A DNA stretch of 57,966 nucleotides from Micromonospora sonchi (GTDB lineage: Bacteria; Actinomycetota; Actinomycetes; Mycobacteriales; Micromonosporaceae): NCBI RefSeq assembly GCF_014646235.1, contig NZ_BMNB01000037.1, forward strand, positions 1 through 57,966, given 5' to 3'. Positions 26,758 to 35,168 of this stretch are shown here, piece after piece; positions within the stretch are counted from its first letter, which is position 1, and the number at the start of each line of letters is the position of its first letter. Made by a program: the position numbers and the translations under genes. The notes beneath the pieces are model-generated. The model had not been told where the DNA came from, did not search any database, and saw nothing but the letters and a program-made list of their open reading frames with translations.

Positions 26758-27178
26758 GGTCGATCAGCATGCCGCAGTGCTCGCCAGCCGCGCGAGAGCA
26801 CTCGCTTGAGCGACCGCGGTCGACACCGCGCGGACCGGATCCCACCAGGGCGGATGAGTTTTCGGCAAGGGCAACGCCGAGCACGTCGAGCGGCCGAGCG
26901 GAAAGCGGGGGTACGAGGGTGACGGACACAACCACCTCCGGGATCGGAGGACCCCGGAGTTACGCACCGGGCCGGGGTCCGCGCTTGCCCAGCACCGGAC
27001 GGGCTGGGCCCGGTCATCACCCGGGGCACCCCACCGCGAACTCGACGAGGGTTGCCGGCCAGCAAGCCGGGGCTTGACGCTGGCGCTCGTGACCTGGCGA
27101 CAGCATACCCGCAGGTGAATCGGGCCGGACCGGCGGCTGACCTGCGTGCGCGAGTACCAGGCGAGTACCGCATCCCGG
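26758..27178. other. Gene-free spacer
   Basis: 420 bases with only GC-bias open frames. A 6-bp hairpin with a GGAT loop lies at 26935-26950. No promoter, terminal repeat or coding sequence could be supported. Confidence 0.3.
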
Positions 27179-28435
27179 TCAGTCGTAGAGACCGTTGCGC
27201 TGTCCGAGGCGGACCCCGAGCGGCATGGCCTCGCCCGAGTAGGAGATGCCGTCCTTGAACACTGTCCGCGGGCGGCGCAGCACCTGCCAGCCCTCCTTGA
27301 GGAGGTCGCCTTCGGCGATGACGATGTCGGCGGTCTTGCCGGGCTCGAGAGTACCGGTGTGGGACTCCACGTCGGCCAGTTCAGCGGCTGTCGCGGTTGC
27401 GCAACGGAGGACGTCGATGATTGGTGCGCCGGTGGCCTCGGTGATCAGCTCGAGTTCCTCGACCACTTCACCGGACGTGTCCGTGCCGGTGGCGATGGGC
27501 ACTCCGGCGTTCCACGCCATCCGCACGCTTTCCATGTGTGGGCCGACGATGTCCTCGAGGATGCGCTTGTACATGTCGTCGTTGCCGACGAGTCTGTGCT
27601 GAAACGCGATCGCGATCACGCTCGAAAGGGTCGGTACAAGGCCGGTGCCGCGCTCCACCATGGCTGCGACGGCCTCCTCGTCGAGGAAGGCGCCGTGCTC
27701 GATCGTCCCGGTGCCGGCGCGGACGGCGTTCAGGATGGCCTGGGTGCTGTAGGCGTGGGTCGCGGTGCGCTTGCCGAACTTGTGCGCCTCGCTGATGCCG
27801 GCCGTCAGCTCCTCCGGGGTCAGCTCCGGAATGCCCGGGTCCTCCTCGGGGTAGGTGCCGAGCCCTCCGGAGCCCATGAACTTCAGCACCAAGGCGCCCG
27901 CGTTGATCTGCTTCCGTACCGCGGTCATCACTCCGACCGGGCCGTCGGCCTCCATGGCGCCCCAGTTGCTGGCGTGGCCGCCGGTGATGCAGATCGGATC
28001 GCCGCCGGCCAAAATCGTCGGACCCGGGATCACGCCCTGTTTGACCGCACGCGCGGTCTGGATGCCGGTGGAGCCGGGCAGGCCGTAGTCACGAATGTGC
28101 GTAACGCCCGAACGCAACTGGGCGAGGATGTTCGCCGCCGAGTGCAGCGCGAGGAACGGAAGCGGCTGGCGCATCAGGATGTCGGCTTGTGCACGGTAGG
28201 TCGTCGCCTTGTCGGAGATCCGCAGCTTCTTGCGGGCGATGTGGTCGTGCATGTTGAACAAGCCGGGCGTGACCGTGCAGCCGGTCGCATCGATGCGGTT
28301 GACCTCACCGGTCGATGGCACAGGTGAGTCGGAGACCTCGGCGATCCGACCGCGGTCCACGACGACGGAGCCGTTCTCGATCACCCCACCGGGTTTACCG
28401 GTAAGGATCAGGGCGTTTTCGATGACGGTGTACAT
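27179..28435 (-). CDS. Amidohydrolase family protein (imidazolonepropionase-like)
   Basis: 418-residue metal-dependent amidohydrolase. Motifs: HDHIA preceded by NM in VTPGLFNMHDH (metal site I; the first His position of HxH is replaced by Asp-containing NMHDH context), the lysine in LVLKFMGSGG, His in TATHAY, His in TIEHGAF and Asp in ATGTDTSGE. The C-terminal beta-sandwich ends GTLEPGKTADIVIAEGDLL. Typical substrates are cyclic amides, dipeptides or prolidase-type compounds. ATG 28435 is preferred to an upstream GTG. First downstream neighbour of the FAD protein, 55 nt away. Confidence 0.82.
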   Translation of the reverse strand: MYTVIENALILTGKPGGVIENGSVVVDRGRIAEVSDSPVPSTGEVNRIDATGCTVTPGLFNMHDHIARKKLRISDKATTYRAQADILMRQPLPFLALHSAANILAQLRSGVTHIRDYGLPGSTGIQTARAVKQGVIPGPTILAGGDPICITGGHASNWGAMEADGPVGVMTAVRKQINAGALVLKFMGSGGLGTYPEEDPGIPELTPEELTAGISEAHKFGKRTATHAYSTQAILNAVRAGTGTIEHGAFLDEEAVAAMVERGTGLVPTLSSVIAIAFQHRLVGNDDMYKRILEDIVGPHMESVRMAWNAGVPIATGTDTSGEVVEELELITEATGAPIIDVLRCATATAAELADVESHTGTLEPGKTADIVIAEGDLLKEGWQVLRRPRTVFKDGISYSGEAMPLGVRLGQRNGLYD

Positions 28436-28490
28436 ACTGATTCGCGTTCCTGGTGTGTCGGTCGGCCGCGTCAACGGTCGACGGTGGTGG

Positions 28491-30341
28491 TCAGGTGACG
28501 TGCGACCGCCGCTCGTGCACGGCCAGGATCTGGCGGGCGATGCGGTCGGCCTGGACGATCGTCCGCGCGCCGGTGTGCGGCTGCGGCAGGTTGGCGATGT
28601 TCCACTCGAGTGGCTGGACCGGAAGTCCCAGGGCGAAGATCGATTCCCACGGCGTACCGTCCGCGGCGATCACCCGGCAGGGGCGCGGGTCCTGGGCTCG
28701 GGTCACATCGAGCCCGCCTGTCGTACGCGGCCCCGCTTCGTCCTCGAGCGATGCGGGTCGCGCCGTACCGCTGGAGAGCAGTTGGCTGACCAGGCGGGAC
28801 GTGGTGTGCCGCAGGTCCTCGGCGGGCAGGCGTGCCTCGATGACCGCCCGGACCTGGAGGCCGGCCAGCGTGTCCGAGCCCAGCACGAACGACCCGACCT
28901 CCTCGTCACAGGTGAGCACGGCCCGGCGTCCGGCGACCCGGACCAGCCCCGCGTCTATGAGCGCGGCTAGTTGTTCGACCCGTTCGACGGGCGGTCCGGC
29001 CGCGATGAAGCCGCCGATGCTGCGGAACCACCCCTGCAGGTCGCCGAGCACGGAGTCGGCCGTGAAGGCTTCGTTCGCGACGAGGTGCCGGACGACGTCC
29101 TTCGCTATCGCGAGTCGCTCGCCGACGGCGGTGACGGGTCCGCGCGGTTGTGCGTACGCGGAGGCCACGTGGGAGTCGAGTACGTCGCGGAGCCGGCGCT
29201 CGACCTTGGCGGGGTCGGCGATGCCCTTGAGGGGATCGCAGAGTTCCTCGAGCCGGAAGGGTGCGATGTCGGGGAAGGTGTGGGCGCACCACCGGTCGAC
29301 CTCGGGTCCCTCGGCAGGCAGCCGCGTCAGCGCCGTGGCGAGTTCGAGCGGCTCGACCTCGCGGCCGGCCTGCTCCAGGGCGGCCTGGTACCAGGCGTGC
29401 CGCATGTCGCGTACGACGTCGGGCCACACGTCGGTGTTCAGGTCGAGCCGGCCGCGGCGGATGCGGGCGGCCACCCAGTCGGCGGTCATGACCGCCAGCG
29501 CATTGGCGGACGCCCGCTCGGCGCGCGCCACGTAGGGGACACCGCGTGCCGAGCCGACCCAGAGGACGGGCTCCTGCCCGGAGGGCACGTACCGCAGCCG
29601 GCCGTCGAGGCGCTCGAAACGCCCGCCGCGGCTGAGGGTGCAGAGCGCCATCACGTCGTAGAAGTTGAGTCCCGCGCCCAGGACCGCGACCGGCTCACCG
29701 GCGCCGATGGCGTCCATAGCTGCCTCGGCGGCGGGCCCCGGCGGGACGTAGACCAGGTCGTGCGCCTGCGCGAAACGGGCCCACTCGGCCTGCTGGGCCG
29801 TCGAGGCCATGGGCAGATGACCGAGGGCGAGGACGACGGCGTCGGCCCGCAGGGCAGCGCCGGACGCCAGCCGGACCGTGTGGTCGCCGTCGGCGTCGGG
29901 CTCGATCGCGACCGCCTCGTCGGCGTGCACGACCGCGCCGGCGTCCCGCAGCCGGTCGAGCACCCAGTGGGTGTAATGGCCGAACAGCGCCCGCGAGGAG
30001 AAATCGTCGGGCCCGAGCGACCGCAGCTCTGCGGCTGCCTCCGCGGGCAGGTCGAGGTGGGGTGCCGTCTCGGCGCACCAGGTGGCGAAGGTGGGGCCGG
30101 CAGCGGTGCGGACACCGTCGATGGACTCGTCCGCGAAGAGGGTCGCCTGACGCAGTCGGGAGTTCATGAGCAGGTTCGGGTCCTGCTCACGCCGCCACAC
30201 CCGCCCGCCGGGAAACAGGTCGACCAGGTGCACCTCGCACCGGTCCGCCGCCAGGTCGAGCAGGCGCGCGGCGGTCGCCAGGCCGCGGGGGCCCGCGCCG
30301 ACCACGACGACCCGAGCAGGTCGATCCGTTTCGTACGTCAC
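28491..30341 (-). CDS. FAD/NAD(P)-binding oxidoreductase-like protein
   Basis: 616 residues. The N-terminal dinucleotide-binding motif is VVVVGAGPRGLATAARLL, followed by VWRREQDPNLLMNSRLRQ and a second nucleotide site GEPVAVLGAGLNFYDVMAL, the arrangement of NAD_binding_9/SidA-like proteins. The long C-terminal part (about 380-616) is largely helical and ends LEWNIANLPQPHTGARTIVQADRIARQIL. GTG 30341 overlaps the permease stop as GTGA. Probably a monooxygenase or oxidoreductase acting on the imported compound; substrate unknown. Confidence 0.78.
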   Translation of the reverse strand: MTYETDRPARVVVVGAGPRGLATAARLLDLAADRCEVHLVDLFPGGRVWRREQDPNLLMNSRLRQATLFADESIDGVRTAAGPTFATWCAETAPHLDLPAEAAAELRSLGPDDFSSRALFGHYTHWVLDRLRDAGAVVHADEAVAIEPDADGDHTVRLASGAALRADAVVLALGHLPMASTAQQAEWARFAQAHDLVYVPPGPAAEAAMDAIGAGEPVAVLGAGLNFYDVMALCTLSRGGRFERLDGRLRYVPSGQEPVLWVGSARGVPYVARAERASANALAVMTADWVAARIRRGRLDLNTDVWPDVVRDMRHAWYQAALEQAGREVEPLELATALTRLPAEGPEVDRWCAHTFPDIAPFRLEELCDPLKGIADPAKVERRLRDVLDSHVASAYAQPRGPVTAVGERLAIAKDVVRHLVANEAFTADSVLGDLQGWFRSIGGFIAAGPPVERVEQLAALIDAGLVRVAGRRAVLTCDEEVGSFVLGSDTLAGLQVRAVIEARLPAEDLRHTTSRLVSQLLSSGTARPASLEDEAGPRTTGGLDVTRAQDPRPCRVIAADGTPWESIFALGLPVQPLEWNIANLPQPHTGARTIVQADRIARQILAVHERRSHVT

Positions 30342-31162
30342 CCGAGCTGCCTCCGTGCCGCCATGCCTTCCAGCCGACGCAGCAGCAGGTCGATCGCGAT
30401 GACGACGAGCGCGGTGATCACGAGCCCGGCGAAGATGTCCCCGGTACGCAGCGTCGACTGGCCCTGCAGGATGAGGTAGCCGAGGCCGACCTTCGAGCCG
30501 AGGTACTCCGCGACGACGGCGGCCGAGAACGCGAATCCGAGGCTGCTGCGCAGGCCGACGCAGAGCCACATGAAGGTGGCCGGCAGATACAGCTTGCGAT
30601 AGAAGTCCCAGCGGCTCGCGCCGTACAGCCGCACCTGGGCGACCAGCTGCTTGTCGACGTTGCGCACGCCGGGGTACACGCTGAAGAACACCAGGACGAC
30701 GACGGCCAGGGCCGAGGCGAAGACCTTCGAGGTGGTGCCCAGGCCGAACCAGATGATGAGGAACGGCACCAGCGCGATCTTGGGAATCGAGTAGAACCCG
30801 GTGAAGAAGGGCTCGAGCGCCGGGCCGAGCCGCCGCGTCGTGCCGAGCCACAGGGCGAGTACCACGCCGACGAAGGCGCCGAGGACATAGCCGGCGATCG
30901 CCTCGAACAGCGTGATGCCGATGCTGGGCAACAGCACGGCCTCGTCCCACCAGCGGCCGATCGACTCGACAACCGCCGACGGGGAGCTGTAGAAGAACGC
31001 GGGCAACGCGCCGCTGCGCGCGCCGACCTCCCACCCGCCGATGAGCAGGATGCCGGCACCGACCCGCAGGAGGAGCGTGGTCAGCATCGAGTACTGCGGC
31101 CTTGTGAAGCCGTAGTTCAGGGTACGGGTACGGCGGCTCGGCGTCGCGGGGTCAGCCGACAT
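30338..31162 (-). CDS. ABC transporter permease, second of pair (SsuC-like)
   Basis: 274-residue permease with about six hydrophobic segments and an EAA loop (DKQLVAQVRLYGASRWDFYRKLYLPATFMWLCVGLR); FYSIPKIALVPFLIIWFGLG precedes it. ATG 31162 overlaps the ATPase gene end by 11 bp; upstream in-frame sequence is discarded. Differs strongly from the permease at 31957, so the importer may use a heterodimeric channel. Confidence 0.9.
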   Translation of the reverse strand: MSADPATPSRRTRTLNYGFTRPQYSMLTTLLLRVGAGILLIGGWEVGARSGALPAFFYSSPSAVVESIGRWWDEAVLLPSIGITLFEAIAGYVLGAFVGVVLALWLGTTRRLGPALEPFFTGFYSIPKIALVPFLIIWFGLGTTSKVFASALAVVVLVFFSVYPGVRNVDKQLVAQVRLYGASRWDFYRKLYLPATFMWLCVGLRSSLGFAFSAAVVAEYLGSKVGLGYLILQGQSTLRTGDIFAGLVITALVVIAIDLLLRRLEGMAARRQLG

Positions 31163-31946
31163 GCTGCACCTGCCTGCGGGCCTCGTCGTCGGTGCCGAGC
31201 TCGCCGCGCAACTCCTCCCAGAGGCGGCGGCGGGCCTCGGCGAACCCGGGCAGCGACTGCACGTCCGTGACGGCACGGTCCCGGGGCAGGTCGATGGTGT
31301 GGACCGACTTCACCGTGCCGGGCCGCTTGGTGAAGACGGCCACCTTGTCGGAGAGCGCGACGGCCTCGTCGAGGTCGTGGGTGACGAACAGGACGGTGGC
31401 CTCGGACGAGCGGCTCAGGTCGAGGAGCAGCTGCTGCATGCTCGCTCGGGTGAAGGCGTCCAGCGCGCTGAACGGCTCGTCCATCAGGATGATGGACGGC
31501 GAGTACACCAGGCTCGCGGCCAGCTGGACCCGCTTGCGCATGCCGCCGGACAGTTCGGCGGGACGCGCGTCGGCGAACTCGGCGAGCCCGACCCGCTCGA
31601 TGATCGCGTCGACCCGGTCGGCCATGCCCTTGCGCTCTCGACGGATCTCGAGCGCAAGGCCGACGTTCTGCCGGACGGTGCGCCACGGCAGCAGGGCATC
31701 GCTCTGCAGCATCATGGCCGCGTCCCGCCGGACGCCCTCGACCCGGGCGCCGTTGATGCTGACCGAGCCGGTCTGCACCGGCATCAGGCCGGAGATGAGC
31801 GAGAGCAGGGTCGACTTGCCGCAGCCGGACGGGCCGACCACGGATACGAACGACCCGGCTTCGATGTCGAGGGAAACGTCGTGAATCGCCCGGACGTCCT
31901 GGGTCCTGGTCGCGAAGGTGTGGGACACGTGCTCGAGTCGGATCAT
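31152..31946 (-). CDS. ABC transporter ATP-binding protein (SsuB/TauB-like)
   Basis: 264 residues with Walker A GPSGCGKST near 39-47, Q-loop MLQSDALLPWRT, signature LSGGMRKRVQLAASL, Walker B IILMDEPFSALD and FVTHDLDEA. It sits between two different permease genes, so one ATPase homodimer probably serves both. Ten bases separate it from the upstream permease. Confidence 0.92.
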   Translation of the reverse strand: MIRLEHVSHTFATRTQDVRAIHDVSLDIEAGSFVSVVGPSGCGKSTLLSLISGLMPVQTGSVSINGARVEGVRRDAAMMLQSDALLPWRTVRQNVGLALEIRRERKGMADRVDAIIERVGLAEFADARPAELSGGMRKRVQLAASLVYSPSIILMDEPFSALDAFTRASMQQLLLDLSRSSEATVLFVTHDLDEAVALSDKVAVFTKRPGTVKSVHTIDLPRDRAVTDVQSLPGFAEARRRLWEELRGELGTDDEARRQVQHVG

Positions 31947-31956
31947 GGTGAGGGTC

Positions 31957-32793
31957 TCATTTCAGCGAGCGGCTCTCGAACCGTGCGGACAACGACCCGA
32001 CGAGCGCTGCGATCACGGCCGCGACGAGAGCGATGAGGACGAGGGCGGCGACGGCGCGGTCAAGGTTGGACACGCTGCGCGCCGAGGCGAGCAAAGCGCC
32101 CAGGCCGGTGGTGGCGCCCATGTACTCGCCGACGACCACGCCGAGGAAACCGAGCCCGATCGACGCCTTGAGGCTGGTGACGATGCGGAACGCCGTGACC
32201 GGCAGATACAGCAGCCGGAACACGTCGTACCGGCGCGCGCCCAGCAGCGTGAGGTTGTCCAGCAGCCGCCGGTCGACCCCGAGCAGGCCTTCGTAGACCG
32301 TCAGAAAGGCGTGGAAGAAGATCAGCAGGGTGGCCATGGCGACCTGGGTGGTGGTCCCGATCCCGTACCACAGCAGAAACAGGGGGGCCAGCGCCGCGCG
32401 CGGCAGGCCGTTGATCGCGACCAGGTACGGGTTGAGCGCCACCGCGAGCGGCGGGATCGCCGCCAGCACGTACGCCACGACCGTGCCGCCGAGCGTGCCG
32501 ATGACGACGCCCAGGACCAGCGCGTACGTGGTGGAGCCGAGGTTCGGCCAGAGGGTGCCGTCGGAAACCCAGGTGCTCAGAACCTGCGCGACGCTGCCCG
32601 GCGGCGGCAGCAGCCGCGGCCCGACCACCCCGGTCGCGGTGAGCAGCTGCCACAGCGCGAGACCGGCGACGACGACGCCGAGCCGGATCAGGCCGACGTA
32701 GGGGTCGCGCCGGCCGCGCCGCCGGGCGACGGCGTCACGAGGTGACGTCGCGTCGCCCGGCGCGCGCTGCTGGACAAGCTGGCTGAAACTCAT
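31957..32793 (-). CDS. ABC transporter permease, first of pair (SsuC-like)
   Basis: 278-residue membrane protein; EAA loop DRRLLDNLTLLGARRYDVFRLLYLPVTAFRIVTSLK; NGLPRAALAPLFLLWYGIG precedes it. ATG overlaps the binding-protein stop as ATGA (32790-32793). Confidence 0.9.
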   Translation of the reverse strand: MSFSQLVQQRAPGDATSPRDAVARRRGRRDPYVGLIRLGVVVAGLALWQLLTATGVVGPRLLPPPGSVAQVLSTWVSDGTLWPNLGSTTYALVLGVVIGTLGGTVVAYVLAAIPPLAVALNPYLVAINGLPRAALAPLFLLWYGIGTTTQVAMATLLIFFHAFLTVYEGLLGVDRRLLDNLTLLGARRYDVFRLLYLPVTAFRIVTSLKASIGLGFLGVVVGEYMGATTGLGALLASARSVSNLDRAVAALVLIALVAAVIAALVGSLSARFESRSLK

Positions 32794-33839
32794 CCAAGAT
32801 GCCCGTTGTCGTACAGCTTGTCGACGTCGATCTGCTTGTCCTTGTCGATCGAGCCCTGCTGCTTGTCGATGTCGATGATCGTCTTGAGCGCGGCGGGATC
32901 GGTGGCGGGGTTCTCGGGGAGGGCCTGCTCGATGCGACCGAACAGCTCGGCGAAGATCGGCTTCAGGTTGGCGTACGTGTCGGGCAGCTCCGCGAGCACC
33001 GCGTCGGGGTTGTCCTTGTGCTCCTTCATCCAGGTCATCGACCTCTCGAAGGCCTTCGTCACCGCGCGCACGGCGTCGGGGTTCTTGCTGGCGAAGTTGC
33101 CGTTGGCCATGAGCGTCACCGAGGCGTACGACCCGCCCATGATCTCCTTGACCAGCGCCCGGTCGAAGAAGTCGTACATGACCTTGCCGTCTCCGTCGGT
33201 GACGGTCTTGGAGATGACCGGCTCGCCCGGCAGGATCGCGTCCACGTCGCCGCCGGACAGCGCCGCCTGGAACGTGGACTGGTCGCTGATGGTGAGGAAG
33301 TTAATCTTGGAGGCGTCGACGCCGTCGCGCTCGAGCGCGGCCAGCAGCAGCGGGTAGGCCGCCGTCGCCTTGCCGGTGAAACCGACCGTCTTGCCCTCGA
33401 GGTCGGCCGGCTTGGTGATGCCCGGGGCGACGACGAGCGCGCCGACGCCGGCGTCGTTCAGCGTGGCGGTGATGACCAGATCCTGCCCCTGCACCTGGGA
33501 ACGAGCGGCGTTCTGCGCCAGCTGCACGTCCATGTCGATCTGGCCGGCGGCTAGCGCCGCGAGGCTCTGGCTCGAGCTGTCGAACGGAACGACCTCGACC
33601 TTCTTGCCGACCTTCTCGGCCTCCTCGTCGAGGTAGCCCAGGCTGTCCGCCAGGTACCCGGGCATGTAGGTCAGGGTGCGGGCCAGACCCACCTTGAGGG
33701 TGTCGCCGCCACCGCCCGACGAGCCCCCGGTGGCGCATCCCGCGAGCATCGCGGTGCCGAGGACTGCGGCGAGCGCAGCCAGGACAGGTCGGCGACCGAG
33801 GCGCGGTCGTCGGATGAGCCGGGTTCGGGCGTGCGACAT
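32790..33839 (-). CDS. ABC transporter substrate-binding lipoprotein
   Basis: 349 residues. Basic N-terminus with RR pairs, hydrophobic core and lipobox MLAGC, then a Gly/Ser linker and an NMT1/SsuA-like domain (TLKVGLARTLTYMPGYLADSLGYLDEEAEKVGKKVEVV; AAGQIDMDVQLAQNAAR; PADLEGKTVGFTGKATAAYP). First gene of the five- to six-gene minus operon extending to the amidohydrolase. Confidence 0.88.
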   Translation of the reverse strand: MSHARTRLIRRPRLGRRPVLAALAAVLGTAMLAGCATGGSSGGGGDTLKVGLARTLTYMPGYLADSLGYLDEEAEKVGKKVEVVPFDSSSQSLAALAAGQIDMDVQLAQNAARSQVQGQDLVITATLNDAGVGALVVAPGITKPADLEGKTVGFTGKATAAYPLLLAALERDGVDASKINFLTISDQSTFQAALSGGDVDAILPGEPVISKTVTDGDGKVMYDFFDRALVKEIMGGSYASVTLMANGNFASKNPDAVRAVTKAFERSMTWMKEHKDNPDAVLAELPDTYANLKPIFAELFGRIEQALPENPATDPAALKTIIDIDKQQGSIDKDKQIDVDKLYDNGHLG

Positions 33840-34034
33840 CGTTGGGGCTCCTTGTGGCCTGCTGCCATTGCTGTTCGTGGGGCGCCGAGGCGGTCAGCGT
33901 GGGGACACCTCGGGCGCCATACGTCGCTCGGCTCGGAGTGCGGCACGGTTGCCGTGTGCCGAGGACATGGCCGCCAGTCTGCCGTTTGGAATCCGCAAAC
34001 CTCAAGGAATTGGGGGTTAAGCTGGGCTGCAGGT

Positions 34035-34049
34035 TATGTAGGTCACATA
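34035..34049. promoter_or_regulatory. Candidate operator upstream of the ABC operon
   Basis: Inverted repeat TATGT-AGGTC-ACATA in an AT-rich patch about 195 bp before the binding-protein gene. It satisfies the T-N11-A form of LysR-type sites and the regulator gene begins 1 kb away on the same strand. Confidence 0.35.
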
Positions 34050-34072
34050 TAATCTGCCGTTATGCCTCGTCG

Positions 34073-34092
34073 GTGTCACGCGATCGTGACAC
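34073..34092. terminator. Hairpin after lysR
   Basis: Perfect 8-bp inverted repeat (GTGTCACG ... CGTGACAC) with a CGAT loop, 10 nt beyond the lysR stop. Most likely its terminator, though an 8-bp palindrome between lysR and the ABC operon could also be an operator. Confidence 0.5.
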
Positions 34093-34101
34093 TCCCGAGC
34101 T

Positions 34102-35034
34102 CTAACCGGCCTCGGCCAGGCCCAGGTCCCGGGCGCTTCGCTGCAGCTCTTCCAGCATCCTCTGGACCCCGGGCAGGTGCATCAGGGCCTCGGTGGTGAC
34201 CGCGCCCACTCGCCGGGTGTTCAACGGCTCCAGCGGGCGGAGGACCAGCGCGCTGTCGCTCGGCGCGACGGCGTGCATCAGCTCGGGGACGAGGGCGACG
34301 CCCAGGCCGAGGGCGGCCAGCCGGTGCAGCGCGAGGTAGTCGTTGGTCTGGAAGCCGATGCGCGGGCTGAACCCGACCGCCCGACACGCCCGCAGCAGGT
34401 GGCTTCGGCACAGCGCACAGCCGGCGATCCAGGTGGCGTCCTCGAGGTCACCCAGGTTCACCCACCGTCGCGCGGCCGCCTCGTGGGAGGCGGGCAGCGC
34501 CACGTGGACCCGCTCGACCAACAGCGGCGTGAGCACCTCGTTCTCCTCGAGTGGAACCTCCTCGGTCACCTCGCCTCCGGTGCTGCGGGAATACACCACC
34601 GCCAGGTCGCACTCGCCACTGCGCAGGAGCTCGAAGGCGCGTGGGGGGTTGGCCTCGACCATCTCGATGCTCAGGCCGGGGTGCTCGGCCTTGATGGCGG
34701 CGAACGTCTGCGGCAACAGCGCGGCGGCGGCGCTGGGGAAGCTGGCCACCCTGATGCGGCCGGCGCGCAGGCCGGCGACGGCCTCGACCTCCGCCTCGGC
34801 AAGAGACACGGCGGTCAGGATCTGCTCACTGTGTCGCAGGAGGACGAGACCGGCCTGGCTCAGCTGGATGCCACGGCGGCCGCGTACCAGCAGCGGGGTT
34901 TTGAGATAGCGCTCCAACCCCTGAACCTGTTGCGTGATGGCGGGCTGGGAGCACCCGAGCTCGCGGGCGGCCCCGGAGAGCGTGCCCTGGCTCTGGATGG
35001 CTCGCAGCAGTCGTAGGTGCTTCAGTTCGATCAC
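34102..35034 (-). CDS. LysR-family transcriptional regulator
   Basis: 310 residues. The N-terminal HTH is ELKHLRLLRAIQSQGTLSGAARELGCSQPAITQQVQGLERYL, followed by the periplasmic-binding-like effector domain (IRVASFPSAAAALLPQTFAAIKAEHPGLSIEMVE; ALGLGVALVPEL). GTG 35034 puts the HTH at the normal position; the longer open frame overlaps the divergent promoter. Divergent from the AhpD/CMD fusion gene and directly upstream of the ABC operon, so it probably controls one or both. Confidence 0.88.
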   Translation of the reverse strand: MIELKHLRLLRAIQSQGTLSGAARELGCSQPAITQQVQGLERYLKTPLLVRGRRGIQLSQAGLVLLRHSEQILTAVSLAEAEVEAVAGLRAGRIRVASFPSAAAALLPQTFAAIKAEHPGLSIEMVEANPPRAFELLRSGECDLAVVYSRSTGGEVTEEVPLEENEVLTPLLVERVHVALPASHEAAARRWVNLGDLEDATWIAGCALCRSHLLRACRAVGFSPRIGFQTNDYLALHRLAALGLGVALVPELMHAVAPSDSALVLRPLEPLNTRRVGAVTTEALMHLPGVQRMLEELQRSARDLGLAEAG

Positions 35035-35040
35035 ATGCAA

Positions 35041-35064
35041 ACTATAACGAAATGTGATGATAGT
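35041..35064. promoter_or_regulatory. Candidate LysR box in divergent intergenic region
   Basis: ACTAT (35041-35045) and ATAGT (35060-35064) form an inverted repeat separated by 14 nt, immediately upstream of the lysR start and about 105 bp before the CMD gene. Location and AT content fit a LysR autoregulatory site. Confidence 0.4.
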
Positions 35065-35168
35065 GTGAAGGAGATCTCTCTTGAACTTATACGTCTCGCT
35101 CCTGCACGGTGGAGAGGCCCACGGCTGGGCGGGCGAACGCGCGAAAGACATCACCGAGGAGGATCCGG

